NCBI GenBank assembly: GCA_015222915.1
Contig: JADFWE010000199.1
Location: 1-12,188 of the forward strand
DNA: 12,188 nucleotides
Direction: 5' to 3'
Source: Pseudomonadota bacterium
GTDB taxonomy: Bacteria; Pseudomonadota; Gammaproteobacteria; SZUA-229
In this document: in pieces, positions 1-6,647 of the stretch
Position numbering within the stretch: position 1 is the first letter of the stretch
How the letters are laid out: every line of letters starts with the position of its first letter
Program-made: the position numbers and the translations under genes
Notes under the pieces: model-generated
Databases searched by the model: none
Told to the model about the DNA's origin: nothing
The model's input: the letters and a program-made list of their open reading frames with translations, nothing else

Positions 1-21
1 ATTAATAATATTTTGTTTTTA

Positions 22-39
22 TTTGCGTTCTTTGCGTTC
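22..39. repeat. 9-bp perfect tandem repeat (2 units)
   Basis: TTTGCGTTC occurs twice head to tail (22-30, 31-39). Read on the minus strand this is GAACGCAAA x2, the kind of purine-rich GCAAAG-type short-period repeat often seen dispersed between genes in Proteobacteria. It may be the edge of a longer element outside the window. A related but not identical short-period repeat is present near the other end (12135-12158). Confidence 0.5.
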
Positions 40-85
40 CAGTTTTTAGTTTTTCTGAATAGTCCGCTTCTGGCCGTTAACAGAC

Positions 86-132
86 ATCTAGCAAGAGTAA
101 GTTTTGAATAAATCCGAGGCTGTCTGCTAGAT
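86..132. repeat. inverted repeat, 8-bp arms
   Basis: ATCTAGCA (86-93) is exactly complementary to TGCTAGAT (125-132), with 31 nt between. A second, mutually exclusive pairing, CAGACA (81-86) with TGTCTG (121-126), overlaps it. It lies upstream of the FNR box and could be a regulator site or an RNA structure at the end of an upstream transcript. No T-tract follows it. Its function is unknown. Confidence 0.35.
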
Positions 133-177
133 CAATGCCACTCAATACACATTAAATGAGCACAAATTCCCCTTTGG

Positions 178-193
178 CTTGATCATAATCAAG
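178..193. promoter_or_regulatory. FNR/Anr box upstream of cytochrome c4
   Basis: TTGATCATAATCAA (179-192) matches the FNR/Anr/CRP-family anaerobic consensus TTGAT-N4-ATCAA at every defined base. The outer bases extend the arms to CTTGAT/ATCAAG. Its centre at 185.5 is about 71.5 nt upstream of the transcription start expected from the promoter at 223-251, a spacing allowed for class I FNR activation. No other perfect match was noticed in the window. It probably gives oxygen-responsive control of the c4 gene; regulation is inferred, the match is seen directly. Confidence 0.75.
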
Positions 194-222
194 TCCACAA
201 CAGGCTAAGTTATTTGTTGATA

Positions 223-251
223 TTGAAGGAACGAGGCCAGTGGTGTAAAAT
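223..251 (+). promoter_or_regulatory. putative sigma-70 promoter of cytochrome c4
   Basis: TTGAAG (223-228) as -35 and TAAAAT (246-251) as -10 are separated by 17 nt, with TG directly before the -10. A start near 257 would leave a leader of about 44 nt that includes GGAG (289-292), 8 nt before the ATG. The FNR box would then be in class I position. The -10 falls within the hairpin described at 239-265, so the two interpretations compete. Confidence 0.5.
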
Positions 252-265
252 CTCGCCACTTTTTT
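239..265 (+). terminator. terminator-like hairpin in the c4 leader
   Basis: AGTGGTG (239-245) pairs with CGCCACT (254-260), with one G-T wobble, around an 8-nt loop. A run of six T (260-265) follows. This has the form of a short intrinsic terminator. It could end transcripts entering from upstream, or act as an attenuator if c4 is transcribed from a start near the FNR box. If the 223-251 promoter is the real one, the hairpin is not transcribed from it and may be coincidental. Confidence 0.35.
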
Positions 266-300
266 ACCCGCTTTGGGTTTGTCTGTTTGGAGTTCAAACA

Positions 301-912
301 ATGAAAAAACTAATTTTAGCCAGCTTCCTGATGTTATTTGCCACTTCTGGCGCGGCACTTGCTGGCGATGCAGCTGCAGGTAAAACAAAATCAGCGGCTT
401 GTGGCGGTTGTCACGGTATGGACGGTAATAGCCCGATAGTAGCGTATCCGAAGCTTGCGGGTCAGAATGAAGCCTACATCATCAAACAGGTTAAAGACTT
501 TAAAGCCAATACTACACGTCAGAACGCTATCATGTTCGGCATGGTTGCCGCGCTAAGCGATGAAGATGCGGCCGATATCGGTGCTTACTTTCAGTCTCAG
601 AGCATAGCGCAGGCTGCGCCGAGCGATGCCAGTAAACTGGCTAGAGGACGTGAGTTGTATAAAGGCGGTGATCTGCAGAAAGGCGTCCCAGCATGCCAGG
701 CATGTCACGGTCCTGCAGGCACAGGTACCGCCGGTATCGGTTTCCCGGCCGTCGGTGGTCAGTATGTAGAATATACGCTGGCACAGCTAAAAGCATTTAA
801 AGACGGTACCCGCAGTAATGATGACAAGATGCTGATGCGTTCGATTGTTGAGAAACTGTCGGAAGACGATATGACGGCAGTTGCTAACTACATGGCTAGC
901 CTGAAACGCTAA
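301..912 (+). CDS. cytochrome c4, periplasmic di-heme
   Basis: The product is 203 aa. It has a Sec signal peptide ending ALA-GD near residue 21. Two homologous class I cytochrome c domains follow, with heme motifs CGGCH (34-38) and CQACH (132-136). Candidate axial methionines are M78/M81 in NAIMFGM and M177/M179 in DKMLM. Two CXXCH domains and about 180 mature residues match the cytochrome c4 family, which carries electrons from the bc1 complex to terminal oxidases. The ATG at 301 is chosen because it begins the signal peptide and has GGAG 8 nt upstream; the frame is open further 5' but lacks those marks. An FNR box precedes the gene and a terminator follows. It is a likely client of the ccm operon next door. 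Confidence 0.95.
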   Translation: MKKLILASFLMLFATSGAALAGDAAAGKTKSAACGGCHGMDGNSPIVAYPKLAGQNEAYIIKQVKDFKANTTRQNAIMFGMVAALSDEDAADIGAYFQSQSIAQAAPSDASKLARGRELYKGGDLQKGVPACQACHGPAGTGTAGIGFPAVGGQYVEYTLAQLKAFKDGTRSNDDKMLMRSIVEKLSEDDMTAVANYMASLKR

Positions 913-946
913 GATTCAGTTTTTAGATAAGCCATAGTTAGAGAGG

Positions 947-974
947 AAAGATGGCGTAGGCCATCTTTTTTTTT
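947..974 (+). terminator. intrinsic terminator after cytochrome c4
   Basis: AAAGATGGC (947-955) and GCCATCTTT (960-968) form a perfect 9-bp stem with a GTAG loop. The downstream arm runs into nine consecutive T (966-974). It lies 35 nt after the c4 stop and should separate c4 from the ccm operon, at least partly. Confidence 0.92.
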
Positions 975-1043
975 CCAGAACATCTTTTGTGCAGACTGGC
1001 TGGAATACCTGATTAGGACCTTCTGGAAACTATTTGAGACGTT

Positions 1044-1694
1044 ATGCTTGAGATCAAGTCATTAGAATGTGTGCGCGACGACCGTCTGTTGTTCAGTGAC
1101 CTGAATTTTTCACTGGATGATGGCGAAGTGCTGCAGATAGAAGGCTCGAACGGCTGTGGTAAGACCAGCCTGTTGCGTATCATCTGTGGCCTGAGGCTTG
1201 CTGAGGGCGGCCAGGTGTACTGGCGCGGTGAGACCATCCGCGCCAATCGCGAAGATTATTACGCCAACATGGTATATATCGGTCACCTGCCCTGTATAAA
1301 AGGTGACCTGACAGTGCTGGAGAATATCCGCTCTCTGCTGGATACCCGTTCCCTGACGGTCGAAGATGATGTCATCGAAACGGCGTTGTCCAAAGTCGGG
1401 CTGGCCAGTTACGAAGATGTACCGGGCAAGGCCTTGTCCTCCGGGCAGCGCCGCCGCATCCTGCTGGCATTTATCGAGCTGGCAGGAGCGAAGTTGTGGG
1501 TGCTGGACGAACCGCTGACTGCGTTGGACGTGCAGGGCGTGGCATTGATGGAGTCGATGATCATCGAGCATCAGCAGGCGGGTGGCAGTGTTATCTTCAC
1601 TACCCATCACGGTATGCAGCTGGACTGCGAGATGCGTTCGGTCAAGCTCGGCGGCAAAGAGTATATGAAAGCCAGTACGTGGGACGAGGAATAA
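1044..1694 (+). CDS. ccmA: CcmA, heme exporter ATP-binding subunit
   Basis: This 216-aa protein is a normal-length CcmA, the cytoplasmic ATPase of the CcmAB(CD) complex. ATP hydrolysis by that complex releases heme-loaded CcmE from CcmC. Visible ABC motifs are Walker A GSNGCGKT (34-41), signature LSSGQ (131-135), Walker B LWVLDEP (151-157), the D-loop TALD and the H-loop THH (187-189). The stretch YIGHLPCIKGDLT (78-90) corresponds to the family's GHQPGIK Q-loop region, but Leu82 stands where Gln is usual. The ATG at 1044 gives the standard N-terminus, although its Shine-Dalgarno is poor. The gene starts 69 nt after the c4 terminator and I see no convincing promoter in between. It is followed after 4 nt by ccmB. 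Confidence 0.95.
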   Translation: MLEIKSLECVRDDRLLFSDLNFSLDDGEVLQIEGSNGCGKTSLLRIICGLRLAEGGQVYWRGETIRANREDYYANMVYIGHLPCIKGDLTVLENIRSLLDTRSLTVEDDVIETALSKVGLASYEDVPGKALSSGQRRRILLAFIELAGAKLWVLDEPLTALDVQGVALMESMIIEHQQAGGSVIFTTHHGMQLDCEMRSVKLGGKEYMKASTWDEE

Positions 1695-1698
1695 GCCA

Positions 1699-2370
1699 GT
1701 GTTAAAAGCGTATTATCACCTCCTGTTCCGCGATCTGCGATTAGCTTTCCGTAACCGTCATGAGCTGGCCAATCCGCTGATCTTTTTTGTACTGGTGGTG
1801 ACACTGTTTCCGCTGGCGGTAACCCCTACGACCGAAGCCTTGAGGGCGATGGCGCCGGGCGTGATCTGGGTATCGGCATTATTAGCCGTGCTGTTGTCGC
1901 TGGATAGGCTGTTCAAACAGGACTATGATGACGGTTCACTGGATCAGCTGATGCTGAGTCCGAATCCGCTGGTTATCCTGGTGCTGGCGAAGGTGACGGC
2001 GCACTGGTTTTTGACCGGTCTGCCACTGGTCATCATGGCGCCGTTACTGGGTATGTTCATGGCTTTGCCGGATGAGGCGATCAGTGTCCTGATCTATAGC
2101 CTGCTACTGGGGACGCCGATATTGAGCCTGATCGGTGCCATCGGTGTTTCTTTGACGGTGTCAGTGAACCGTGGCGGGGTTTTGCTGTCTCTGATAGTTC
2201 TACCTCTGTACATTCCGGTATTGATCTTCGGAGCGAACGCGGTAGACGTGGCGATGAATGGCTTGAGCGTAAGAGGCCAGTTATTGTTTCTTGGTGCAGT
2301 ACTGGCGCTGGCGCTTTCGCTGGCTCCACTGGCAACAGCCGTTGCATTGAGGATAACGGCGTCACGATGA
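1699..2370 (+). CDS. ccmB: CcmB, heme exporter membrane subunit
   Basis: CcmB is the permease-like partner of CcmA. The 223-aa product is about the usual CcmB length and very hydrophobic, with about six membrane segments. Family-typical stretches are ELANPLIFF near the N-terminus, LFPLAV, APGVIWVSALLA, the charged DGSLDQLM loop (about 76-83), LAKVTAHW and RGGVLLSLIVLPLYIP. It starts with GTG at 1699, supported by GAGGA at 1686-1690 inside the end of ccmA and by alignment of the N-terminus with known CcmB. The 4-nt gap from ccmA implies translational coupling. Together with CcmA it couples ATP hydrolysis to release of holo-CcmE. Confidence 0.95.
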   Translation: MLKAYYHLLFRDLRLAFRNRHELANPLIFFVLVVTLFPLAVTPTTEALRAMAPGVIWVSALLAVLLSLDRLFKQDYDDGSLDQLMLSPNPLVILVLAKVTAHWFLTGLPLVIMAPLLGMFMALPDEAISVLIYSLLLGTPILSLIGAIGVSLTVSVNRGGVLLSLIVLPLYIPVLIFGANAVDVAMNGLSVRGQLLFLGAVLALALSLAPLATAVALRITASR

Positions 2371-2387
2371 GATTTTTGGGTAATTGA

Positions 2388-3137
2388 ATGTTTAAAAGTA
2401 TATGGCGCTGGATACAGCGTTTTTCTTCACCAAAGTATTTTTACGAGATGTCCGCGAAGCTGATTCCGTGGTTTGCTGTCAGTGCTCTAGTCATCGGGGT
2501 CTATGGTCTGTATCTCGGGCTGTTCGTCGCGCCGACAGACTATCAGCAGGGTGAGAGTTATCGTATCATCTTCATCCATGTGCCGGCGGCGTGGATGTCG
2601 TTGTTTATCTATATGGTGATGGCGATATCCGCCGGCATCGGCATCATCTGGCAGATCCGTCTTGCCGATATGGTGGCGGCAGCCAGTGCGCCGATCGGTG
2701 CTTCTTTCGCGTTCCTTGCGCTGGTCACCGGCTCGCTGTGGGGCAAGCCGATGTGGGGTGCTTACTGGGTCTGGGATGCGCGTCTGACCTCTGAATTAAT
2801 CCTGCTGTTCCTGTATTTCGGATACATGGCGCTGCAGTCAGCTATCGACGATCAGCGCAGTGCAGATAAGGCCAGCGGTCTGCTGGCCATCGTCGGGGTA
2901 GTGAATATTCCGATCATCCATTATTCGGTAGAATGGTGGAACACCCTGCATCAGGGTGCGACCGTGGCGAAATTTGATAAGCCGTCGATGCATATCGATA
3001 TGCTGATCCCGCTGTTATTGATGGCAGTAGCGTTCAAGTTATTTTATGCCGCCATCGTGTTGATAAGAACACGGAATGAAGCGCTCTACCGTGACCGTAA
3101 TCGTCGCTGGGTTCGAGAGCTGATCGAAAAGCTATAA
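2388..3137 (+). CDS. ccmC: CcmC, heme transfer protein
   Basis: CcmC is a six-helix inner-membrane member of the heme-handling protein superfamily. It presents heme to CcmE so that the covalent bond to the CcmE histidine can form. The 249-aa product has the tryptophan-rich WWD motif as WGAYWVWD (123-130), followed by RLTSELILLFLY. The two periplasmic heme-ligand histidines are visible as H64 (IFIHVPAAWM) and H188 (WWNTLHQG), 124 residues apart as in the E. coli protein (H60, H184). The ATG at 2388 lies 17 nt after the ccmB stop, with only a weak ribosome site. The stop codon overlaps the ATG of a 19-codon mini-frame that leads into ccmD (see findings). Confidence 0.96.
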   Translation: MFKSIWRWIQRFSSPKYFYEMSAKLIPWFAVSALVIGVYGLYLGLFVAPTDYQQGESYRIIFIHVPAAWMSLFIYMVMAISAGIGIIWQIRLADMVAAASAPIGASFAFLALVTGSLWGKPMWGAYWVWDARLTSELILLFLYFGYMALQSAIDDQRSADKASGLLAIVGVVNIPIIHYSVEWWNTLHQGATVAKFDKPSMHIDMLIPLLLMAVAFKLFYAAIVLIRTRNEALYRDRNRRWVRELIEKL

Positions 3138-3192
3138 TGCGAACTGCCCTGACAGGCGGAAACGATAGCGTTACAAAAGAAAAGGTAGATTT

Positions 3193-3366
3193 ATGAACTG
3201 GTCAGAATTTTTTCACATGGGAGGCTATGCTTTTTTTGTATGGACGTCCTATGGCCTCACCCTGATCGTTGTGCTGATGAATATCGTTTCACCCATGCTG
3301 CAGCGCAAAAAAATTATTGCACGTATTAAACGAACGATTAAGCGTGAAAAACTGACTGGTAGTTGA
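3193..3366 (+). CDS. ccmD: CcmD, small heme exporter protein
   Basis: This 57-aa frame between ccmC and ccmE is in the expected operon position. It encodes a short periplasmic N-terminus, one membrane helix (about residues 11-35) and a basic cytoplasmic tail rich in Lys and Arg. The start MNWSEFFHMGGYAFFVW, with the tyrosine-containing TSYG after it, fits the loosely conserved CcmD pattern of an MGGY-type start followed by W-x-SYG. The ATG at 3193 has AAGGT 6-10 nt upstream. CcmD joins CcmC, CcmE and CcmAB and is needed for release of holo-CcmE. Its small size makes it easy to miss in automated annotation. Confidence 0.9.
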   Translation: MNWSEFFHMGGYAFFVWTSYGLTLIVVLMNIVSPMLQRKKIIARIKRTIKREKLTGS

Positions 3367-3432
3367 TTTTGTCAGTGCTAATATTACGGATCAGCAGCCT
3401 GCTAGAGAACATATTGAAAGAATAGAATTATT

Positions 3433-3891
3433 ATGAATAAAAGAAGTCGTCGAAAAGTATTGATCATCGCACTGGTATTCGGTGTCGGTCTGGCTGCCGT
3501 ATTAGGGCTGACCGCGTTTGAAGAAAACCTGTTGTATTTCTACAGCCCTACACAGGTGAAGGCCGGTGAGGCCCCTGTGACACATTCCTTCCGTGTCGGC
3601 GGCCTGGTCGTCGAAGGCAGCGTGAAACGTGCACCAGACAGTCTGAAGATCGAGTTTGATGTCACCGATAATACGGAAGCCATGACTATCGAGTACACTG
3701 GCATTCTGCCGGATCTGTTCCGCGAAGGGCAGGGCATCGTGGCAATGGGTAACCTGCAGCCGGATGGCCGTTTTGTGGCGCAGGAAGTATTGGCGAAACA
3801 TGATGAAAATTATATGCCGCCAGAGGTGGCTGATGCACTGAAAGCGGCCGAAGCCGCAGCCAAAGAAAAAGCCAAAGAAGCAGTAAATTAA
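3433..3891 (+). CDS. ccmE: CcmE, heme chaperone
   Basis: CcmE is the periplasmic heme chaperone. It binds heme covalently through a histidine and passes it to CcmF/CcmH. The 152-aa product has a basic N-terminus (NKRSRRK), a membrane anchor (about 8-28), an OB-fold beta-barrel domain (about 40-120) and the diagnostic LAKHDENY motif, with heme-attaching H123 and axial-ligand Y127 (H130 and Y134 in E. coli). The C-terminus is an Ala/Lys/Glu-rich helix-like tail (about 131-152), variable in the family. Start at ATG 3433, where the anchor begins properly; only a weak GAAAG lies upstream. It is 66 nt after ccmD. Confidence 0.96.
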   Translation: MNKRSRRKVLIIALVFGVGLAAVLGLTAFEENLLYFYSPTQVKAGEAPVTHSFRVGGLVVEGSVKRAPDSLKIEFDVTDNTEAMTIEYTGILPDLFREGQGIVAMGNLQPDGRFVAQEVLAKHDENYMPPEVADALKAAEAAAKEKAKEAVN

Positions 3892-3947
3892 AGTCTGACC
3901 ACATTACCTATTCACCCTGAAAAACATAAGCAAGAAGACTGAAGCCT

Positions 3948-5909
3948 ATGATCCCTGAACTTGGACACTTCGCCCTGATAATCGCCTTCGCCATCACCAT
4001 CGTGCAGGCGGTGGTACCGCTGATCGGCGCAGCAAGAAATGATGCGGCATTGATATCGATGGCTCGTCCGGCGGCACTGGTACAGCTTCTGTTTGTCGGT
4101 CTGGCCTATGCGGCGCTGACGCAGGCGTTCATCGTGCATGATTTTTCGGTGCTATATGTTAGCCAGCATTCGAACCTGGTGCAGCCGTTGATGTATCGTA
4201 TCTCCGGTGTCTGGGGCTCGCATGAAGGTTCATTATTGCTATGGACATTGATCCTTTCTCTATGGACGGTGGCCGTTGCTGTCTACAGCCGTAATCTCCC
4301 CGATATCCTGATGGCACGTGTGCTGGCAGTGATGGCGATGATCAGTATCGGTTTCCTCGCTTTTATGCTGTTCACTTCGAATCCTTTTGAGCGTCTGTTC
4401 CCGGTGCCGCTGGACGGCAACGAGTTAAATCCGTTATTGCAGGACCCGGGTCTGGCGATACATCCACCGATGTTGTACATGGGTTATGTCGGTTTTTCTG
4501 TGGCTTTTGCTTTTGCGGTTGCCGCATTGCTGGGCGGCAAACTGGATGCGACCTGGGCACGCTGGTCACGGCCATGGACCACGATCTCCTGGAGTTTTTT
4601 GACCATGGGTATCGCGCTGGGCAGCTGGTGGGCGTATAACGAACTTGGCTGGGGCGGATGGTGGTTCTGGGATCCGGTGGAAAATGCTTCTTTCATGCCG
4701 TGGCTGGTCGGCACCGCACTGATCCATTCGCTGGCGAGTACAGAGAAACGCGGTGTGTTTAAGAGCTGGACCGTGTTGCTGGCGATACTGGCTTTCTCAT
4801 TAAGTCTGCTCGGTACGTTTATCGTGCGTTCAGGCGTGCTGGTCTCGGTACATGCCTTCGCCACTGATCCGACCCGCGGCGTATTTATTCTTGCCTTCCT
4901 GGTGATCGTCGTCGGCGGCTCATTAGCACTGTACGCGTGGCGCTCAGATACCGTGGTCAGTTATGGCCGGTTCCAGTGGTTCTCCCGCGAAACAGCATTG
5001 CTGCTGAATAACATTATATTTTTGACCGCAGCACTGGCAGTGCTGGTCGGTACCATGTATCCCCTGGTGGTCGATGCTTTTGGTCTGGGCAAGATATCGG
5101 TGGGCCGGCCATACTTCGATGCCATGTTTGCCCTGATCGCTATTCCGCTGCTGTTATTGCTTGGATTCGGTCCGGTTATCCGCTGGAAGGGCGATGACTG
5201 GAAGCGTCTCGCCAAGGTTCAGATATCGATCTTCATCTTTTCCATCGTTGCCGGTTTCTTATTGCCGTTCATCATCGAGGATGAGCTGAATCTGGCTACC
5301 GGTTTTGGACTGGCGGGTGCCCTGTGGGTGGCGCTGACGACATTGAGAGACCTGTTCTCACGGCTGTCTAAAAATCTGAAGTTACCGTTGGCCTATCTCG
5401 GTATGATTATCGCGCATCTCGGTGTTGCGGTCTTTGTTGCCGGTGTTACCGTCACCATGAGTTACAGCGAAGAAAAAGATCTGCGGATGGAGCCAGGCAG
5501 CAGCTATAACATCGCCGGTTATGACTTCCATTTCCAGGGCGTGCGTATCGTTCAGGGGCCTAACTACAAGGCGAGCGAAGCCGTGATCGAAGTCTGGAAA
5601 GACGGAAACAAATCCGGTGAGCTGTTCCCGCAAAAAAGGACATATACCGGTAAGAGTAATCCGATGACCGATGCGTCTATCGATAAAACATTATTCCGTG
5701 ATCTTTATGCTGCGCTCGGAGAAGAACTTGAAGGTGGTGCATGGAGTATGCGGGTCTATTATAAACCGATGATCCGCTGGATATGGCTGGGCTGTATCTT
5801 CATGACCATCGGCGGTGTACTGGCTGTCAGCGACCGGCGTTATCGTCAGACGGCAACCGCAAAACTACGTAAGGATGCGCCTGAAACACCGGCGGCAGCC
5901 AATGCCTAG
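3948..5909 (+). CDS. ccmF: CcmF, cytochrome c heme lyase subunit
   Basis: CcmF is the large membrane subunit of the heme ligation complex. It takes heme from holo-CcmE and, with CcmH and CcmI, attaches it to apocytochrome CXXCH motifs. The 653-aa product is full length and polytopic. The WWD domain reads WGGWWFWDPVEN (235-246), followed by ASFMPWL. Four histidines fit the known heme ligands: H172 (IHPPMLY), H260 (ALIH), H302 (VSVHAF) and H490 (IIAHLGVAV), each one residue before the E. coli positions 173, 261, 303 and 491. A periplasmic C-terminal domain (about 505-605) precedes the last helix (about 608-627). ATG 3948 begins the typical MIPELGHFAL terminus. A 121-nt gap separates it from ccmG. 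Confidence 0.97.
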   Translation: MIPELGHFALIIAFAITIVQAVVPLIGAARNDAALISMARPAALVQLLFVGLAYAALTQAFIVHDFSVLYVSQHSNLVQPLMYRISGVWGSHEGSLLLWTLILSLWTVAVAVYSRNLPDILMARVLAVMAMISIGFLAFMLFTSNPFERLFPVPLDGNELNPLLQDPGLAIHPPMLYMGYVGFSVAFAFAVAALLGGKLDATWARWSRPWTTISWSFLTMGIALGSWWAYNELGWGGWWFWDPVENASFMPWLVGTALIHSLASTEKRGVFKSWTVLLAILAFSLSLLGTFIVRSGVLVSVHAFATDPTRGVFILAFLVIVVGGSLALYAWRSDTVVSYGRFQWFSRETALLLNNIIFLTAALAVLVGTMYPLVVDAFGLGKISVGRPYFDAMFALIAIPLLLLLGFGPVIRWKGDDWKRLAKVQISIFIFSIVAGFLLPFIIEDELNLATGFGLAGALWVALTTLRDLFSRLSKNLKLPLAYLGMIIAHLGVAVFVAGVTVTMSYSEEKDLRMEPGSSYNIAGYDFHFQGVRIVQGPNYKASEAVIEVWKDGNKSGELFPQKRTYTGKSNPMTDASIDKTLFRDLYAALGEELEGGAWSMRVYYKPMIRWIWLGCIFMTIGGVLAVSDRRYRQTATAKLRKDAPETPAAANA

Positions 5910-6030
5910 GGAATCTCTGAGCAAGTTCATTATGTCCCTGCGTAGCCTGAAGCATTCATCTGCTGCATCGATCACTATGATCAGGCCGAACAGATACAGT
6001 ATCAACGTTACAGTTATAGATTGAATCATT

Positions 6031-6618
6031 ATGGAAACTAAACAGCCTACGACCCTGCGTCGTTTTATGCCGCTTATCATTTTTACGGCATTGGTGGTAT
6101 TGCTGGGCATAGGGCTCACGTTAAATCCGCGTATGGTGCCGTCTCCTTTTATCGGCAAACCGGCACCGGCATTTGAGCTGCCGCTGTTACTGCAGCAGGG
6201 AAATTTTTCAGAAGAAGATTTCAAGGGCCACGTTACATTATTTAATGTCTGGGCGAGCTGGTGTTTTGCCTGCCGTCAGGAGCACGAGGTCGTTAAGTAC
6301 CTGAGCAGTAATGGGGTACGCATCATCGGCATGAATTACAAAGACGAGTCCGATGATGCCAAAGCCTGGCTGGTCAGACTGGGTAACCCGTATCAGGCGA
6401 TCGCCACCGACCTCGATGGCAAGGTCGGTATCGACTGGGGCGTGTATGGCGCACCGGAAACATTTTTAGTCGACCAGGACGGCATCATCCGTCACAAAGT
6501 GATCGGCCCCCTGTCGAGCGTCGAAAATATGCAGGACCTGCTAGAGGTCTCTACAGAGCAGGGTTTTGATGCACTGTCAGGCGTTTTGAAAACGATCATC
6601 AAAAAGATGGAAAAATAA
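6031..6618 (+). CDS. ccmG: CcmG/DsbE, thiol-disulfide reductant for cytochrome c
   Basis: CcmG is a membrane-anchored periplasmic thioredoxin-fold protein. It keeps apocytochrome c or CcmH cysteines reduced, using electrons from DsbD/CcdA. The 195-aa product has a single membrane anchor (about 12-30), a thioredoxin domain (about 40-180), the active site NVWASWCFAC with C78 and C81, and the cis-proline loop GVYGAPETFLVD (P142), where the acidic GxYGxPETF signature identifies CcmG rather than DsbA. The CFAC dipeptide contains no proline, unlike the E. coli WCPTC. ATG 6031 lacks a clear ribosome site, but the anchor starts naturally there. The 121-nt gap after ccmF is long for this operon; ccmH follows after 29 nt. 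Confidence 0.95.
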   Translation: METKQPTTLRRFMPLIIFTALVVLLGIGLTLNPRMVPSPFIGKPAPAFELPLLLQQGNFSEEDFKGHVTLFNVWASWCFACRQEHEVVKYLSSNGVRIIGMNYKDESDDAKAWLVRLGNPYQAIATDLDGKVGIDWGVYGAPETFLVDQDGIIRHKVIGPLSSVENMQDLLEVSTEQGFDALSGVLKTIIKKMEK

Positions 6619-6647
6619 CCGATTGAAATTTACCTATAGATTTTCTT

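Noticed and set aside
214..300. Upstream extension of the cytochrome c4 frame from a TTG at 214
   Set aside because: It would put 29 residues before a standard signal peptide, run through the promoter and hairpin, and lacks a ribosome site. The ATG at 301 has GGAG 8 nt upstream.
1110..1610. 166-codon minus-strand frame inside ccmA
   Set aside because: It lies entirely opposite a well-supported ccmA, has no recognisable domains and a His/Gln-rich composition typical of antisense shadows.
5865..6224. 119-codon minus-strand frame across the ccmF-ccmG junction as a whole
   Set aside because: Its first part is plain antisense of ccmG and its end antisense of ccmF. Only the part inside the gap is worth a look and is listed as a finding, not a gene.
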